64,000 nucleotides of DNA from Pseudomonas sp. BGr12 (GTDB taxonomy: Bacteria; Pseudomonadota; Gammaproteobacteria; Pseudomonadales; Pseudomonadaceae), in NCBI RefSeq assembly GCF_030272895.1, contig NZ_JALRNF010000017.1, positions 46,616-110,615 on the forward strand, in the 5' to 3' direction. The stretch's first letter is position 1. The number at the start of each line of letters is the position of its first letter. Of the stretch, positions 63,944 to 64,000 are shown piece by piece. The translations under genes were made by a program, and so were the position numbers. The notes beneath the pieces were generated by a model, which was not told where the DNA came from, made no database searches, and was given only the letters and a program-made list of their open reading frames with translations.

Positions 63944-64000
63944 TTACGCTTGAACGACCGGGATGTTGGCGCTCGCCGCCGCTTCGCGGAACTCGGCGAT
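63944..64000 (-). CDS. acnB: C-terminal end of a convergent gene, probably aconitase B
   Basis: Only the last 18 codons are in the window (ending IAEFREAAASANIPVVQA, stop at 63944-63946). The frame has good codon use and ends just before a strong terminator. In P. putida relatives acnB lies beside prpD, and the peptide looks like an AcnB tail; the identity rests on synteny and memory of the family, not on a motif. Confidence 0.55.
   Translation of the reverse strand: MAEFREAAASANIPVVQA

Overview
The window is chromosomal DNA of a Pseudomonas, most likely the P. putida group. The reasons are the high GC with strong G/C third positions, the oprI / L,D-transpeptidase / aroF / cysB / cysH / thrH / pabB / prp gene order, the outer-membrane lipoprotein OprI, and many copies of a Pseudomonas-type REP palindrome (core gcgggcttgccccgcgat) between genes. 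About 60 protein genes are supported. I see no rRNA, tRNA, IS transposase, prophage or CRISPR array. Species is not determined.

Layout. (1) 1-1466: the ATPase (cut by the left edge) and permease of a KpsMT-type polysaccharide exporter. (2) 1817-5239: XRE-cupin regulator divergent from FAD amine/amino-acid oxidase, RidA and a YkvI-type permease, a probable amine or amino-acid catabolic set. (3) 5288-9898: amino-acid-type dCache chemoreceptor, LysR regulator divergent from a PACE efflux pump, and an orphan lipoprotein. (4) 9972-12753: dctA with two FadR-type GntR regulators. (5) 12959-16813: small XRE regulator divergent from an Aer-type aerotaxis receptor and a PAS-GGDEF-EAL protein. (6) 16930-24723: complete kdpFABCDE high-affinity K+ uptake locus. 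(7) 24824-33474: patatin-like lipase, small lipoprotein, CHAD protein, thioesterase, Mpo1-like protein, a second chemoreceptor, TatD, an MltF-like lytic transglycosylase, DoxX, and a small orphan gene behind a strongly structured leader. (8) 33483-41459: DUF3422 protein, greB, a secreted Gly/His-rich repeat protein, ybbA-ybbP divergent from tesA, and an L,D-transpeptidase. (9) 41460-42335: non-coding, dominated by a long imperfect inverted repeat. (10) 42336-51920: oprI, a GNAT protein, DAHP synthase, a PilZ protein, a PanE-like reductase, 5'-nucleotidase, a universal stress protein, cysB, cysH, thrH, pabB. (11) 52053-55107: a three-gene cassette of RimK-like ATP-grasp ligase, cysteine-free transglutaminase-like 7TM protein and DTGA (retropepsin-like) protease. 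(12) 55402-63810: the 2-methylcitrate cycle operon (GntR regulator, prpB, prpC, acnD, prpF, prpD), followed by the end of a convergent gene that is probably acnB.

How the parts work together. The prp operon carries a complete route for propionyl-CoA oxidation via methylcitrate, with its own GntR regulator and palindromic TTGTCGACAA-type sites. The kdp genes form a complete K+-responsive uptake and control unit. oprI and the L,D-transpeptidase could cooperate in tying the outer membrane to peptidoglycan. The cassette at 52053-55107, the structured leader before 33166, and the inverted repeat at 41575-42263 are the least explained parts of the window.
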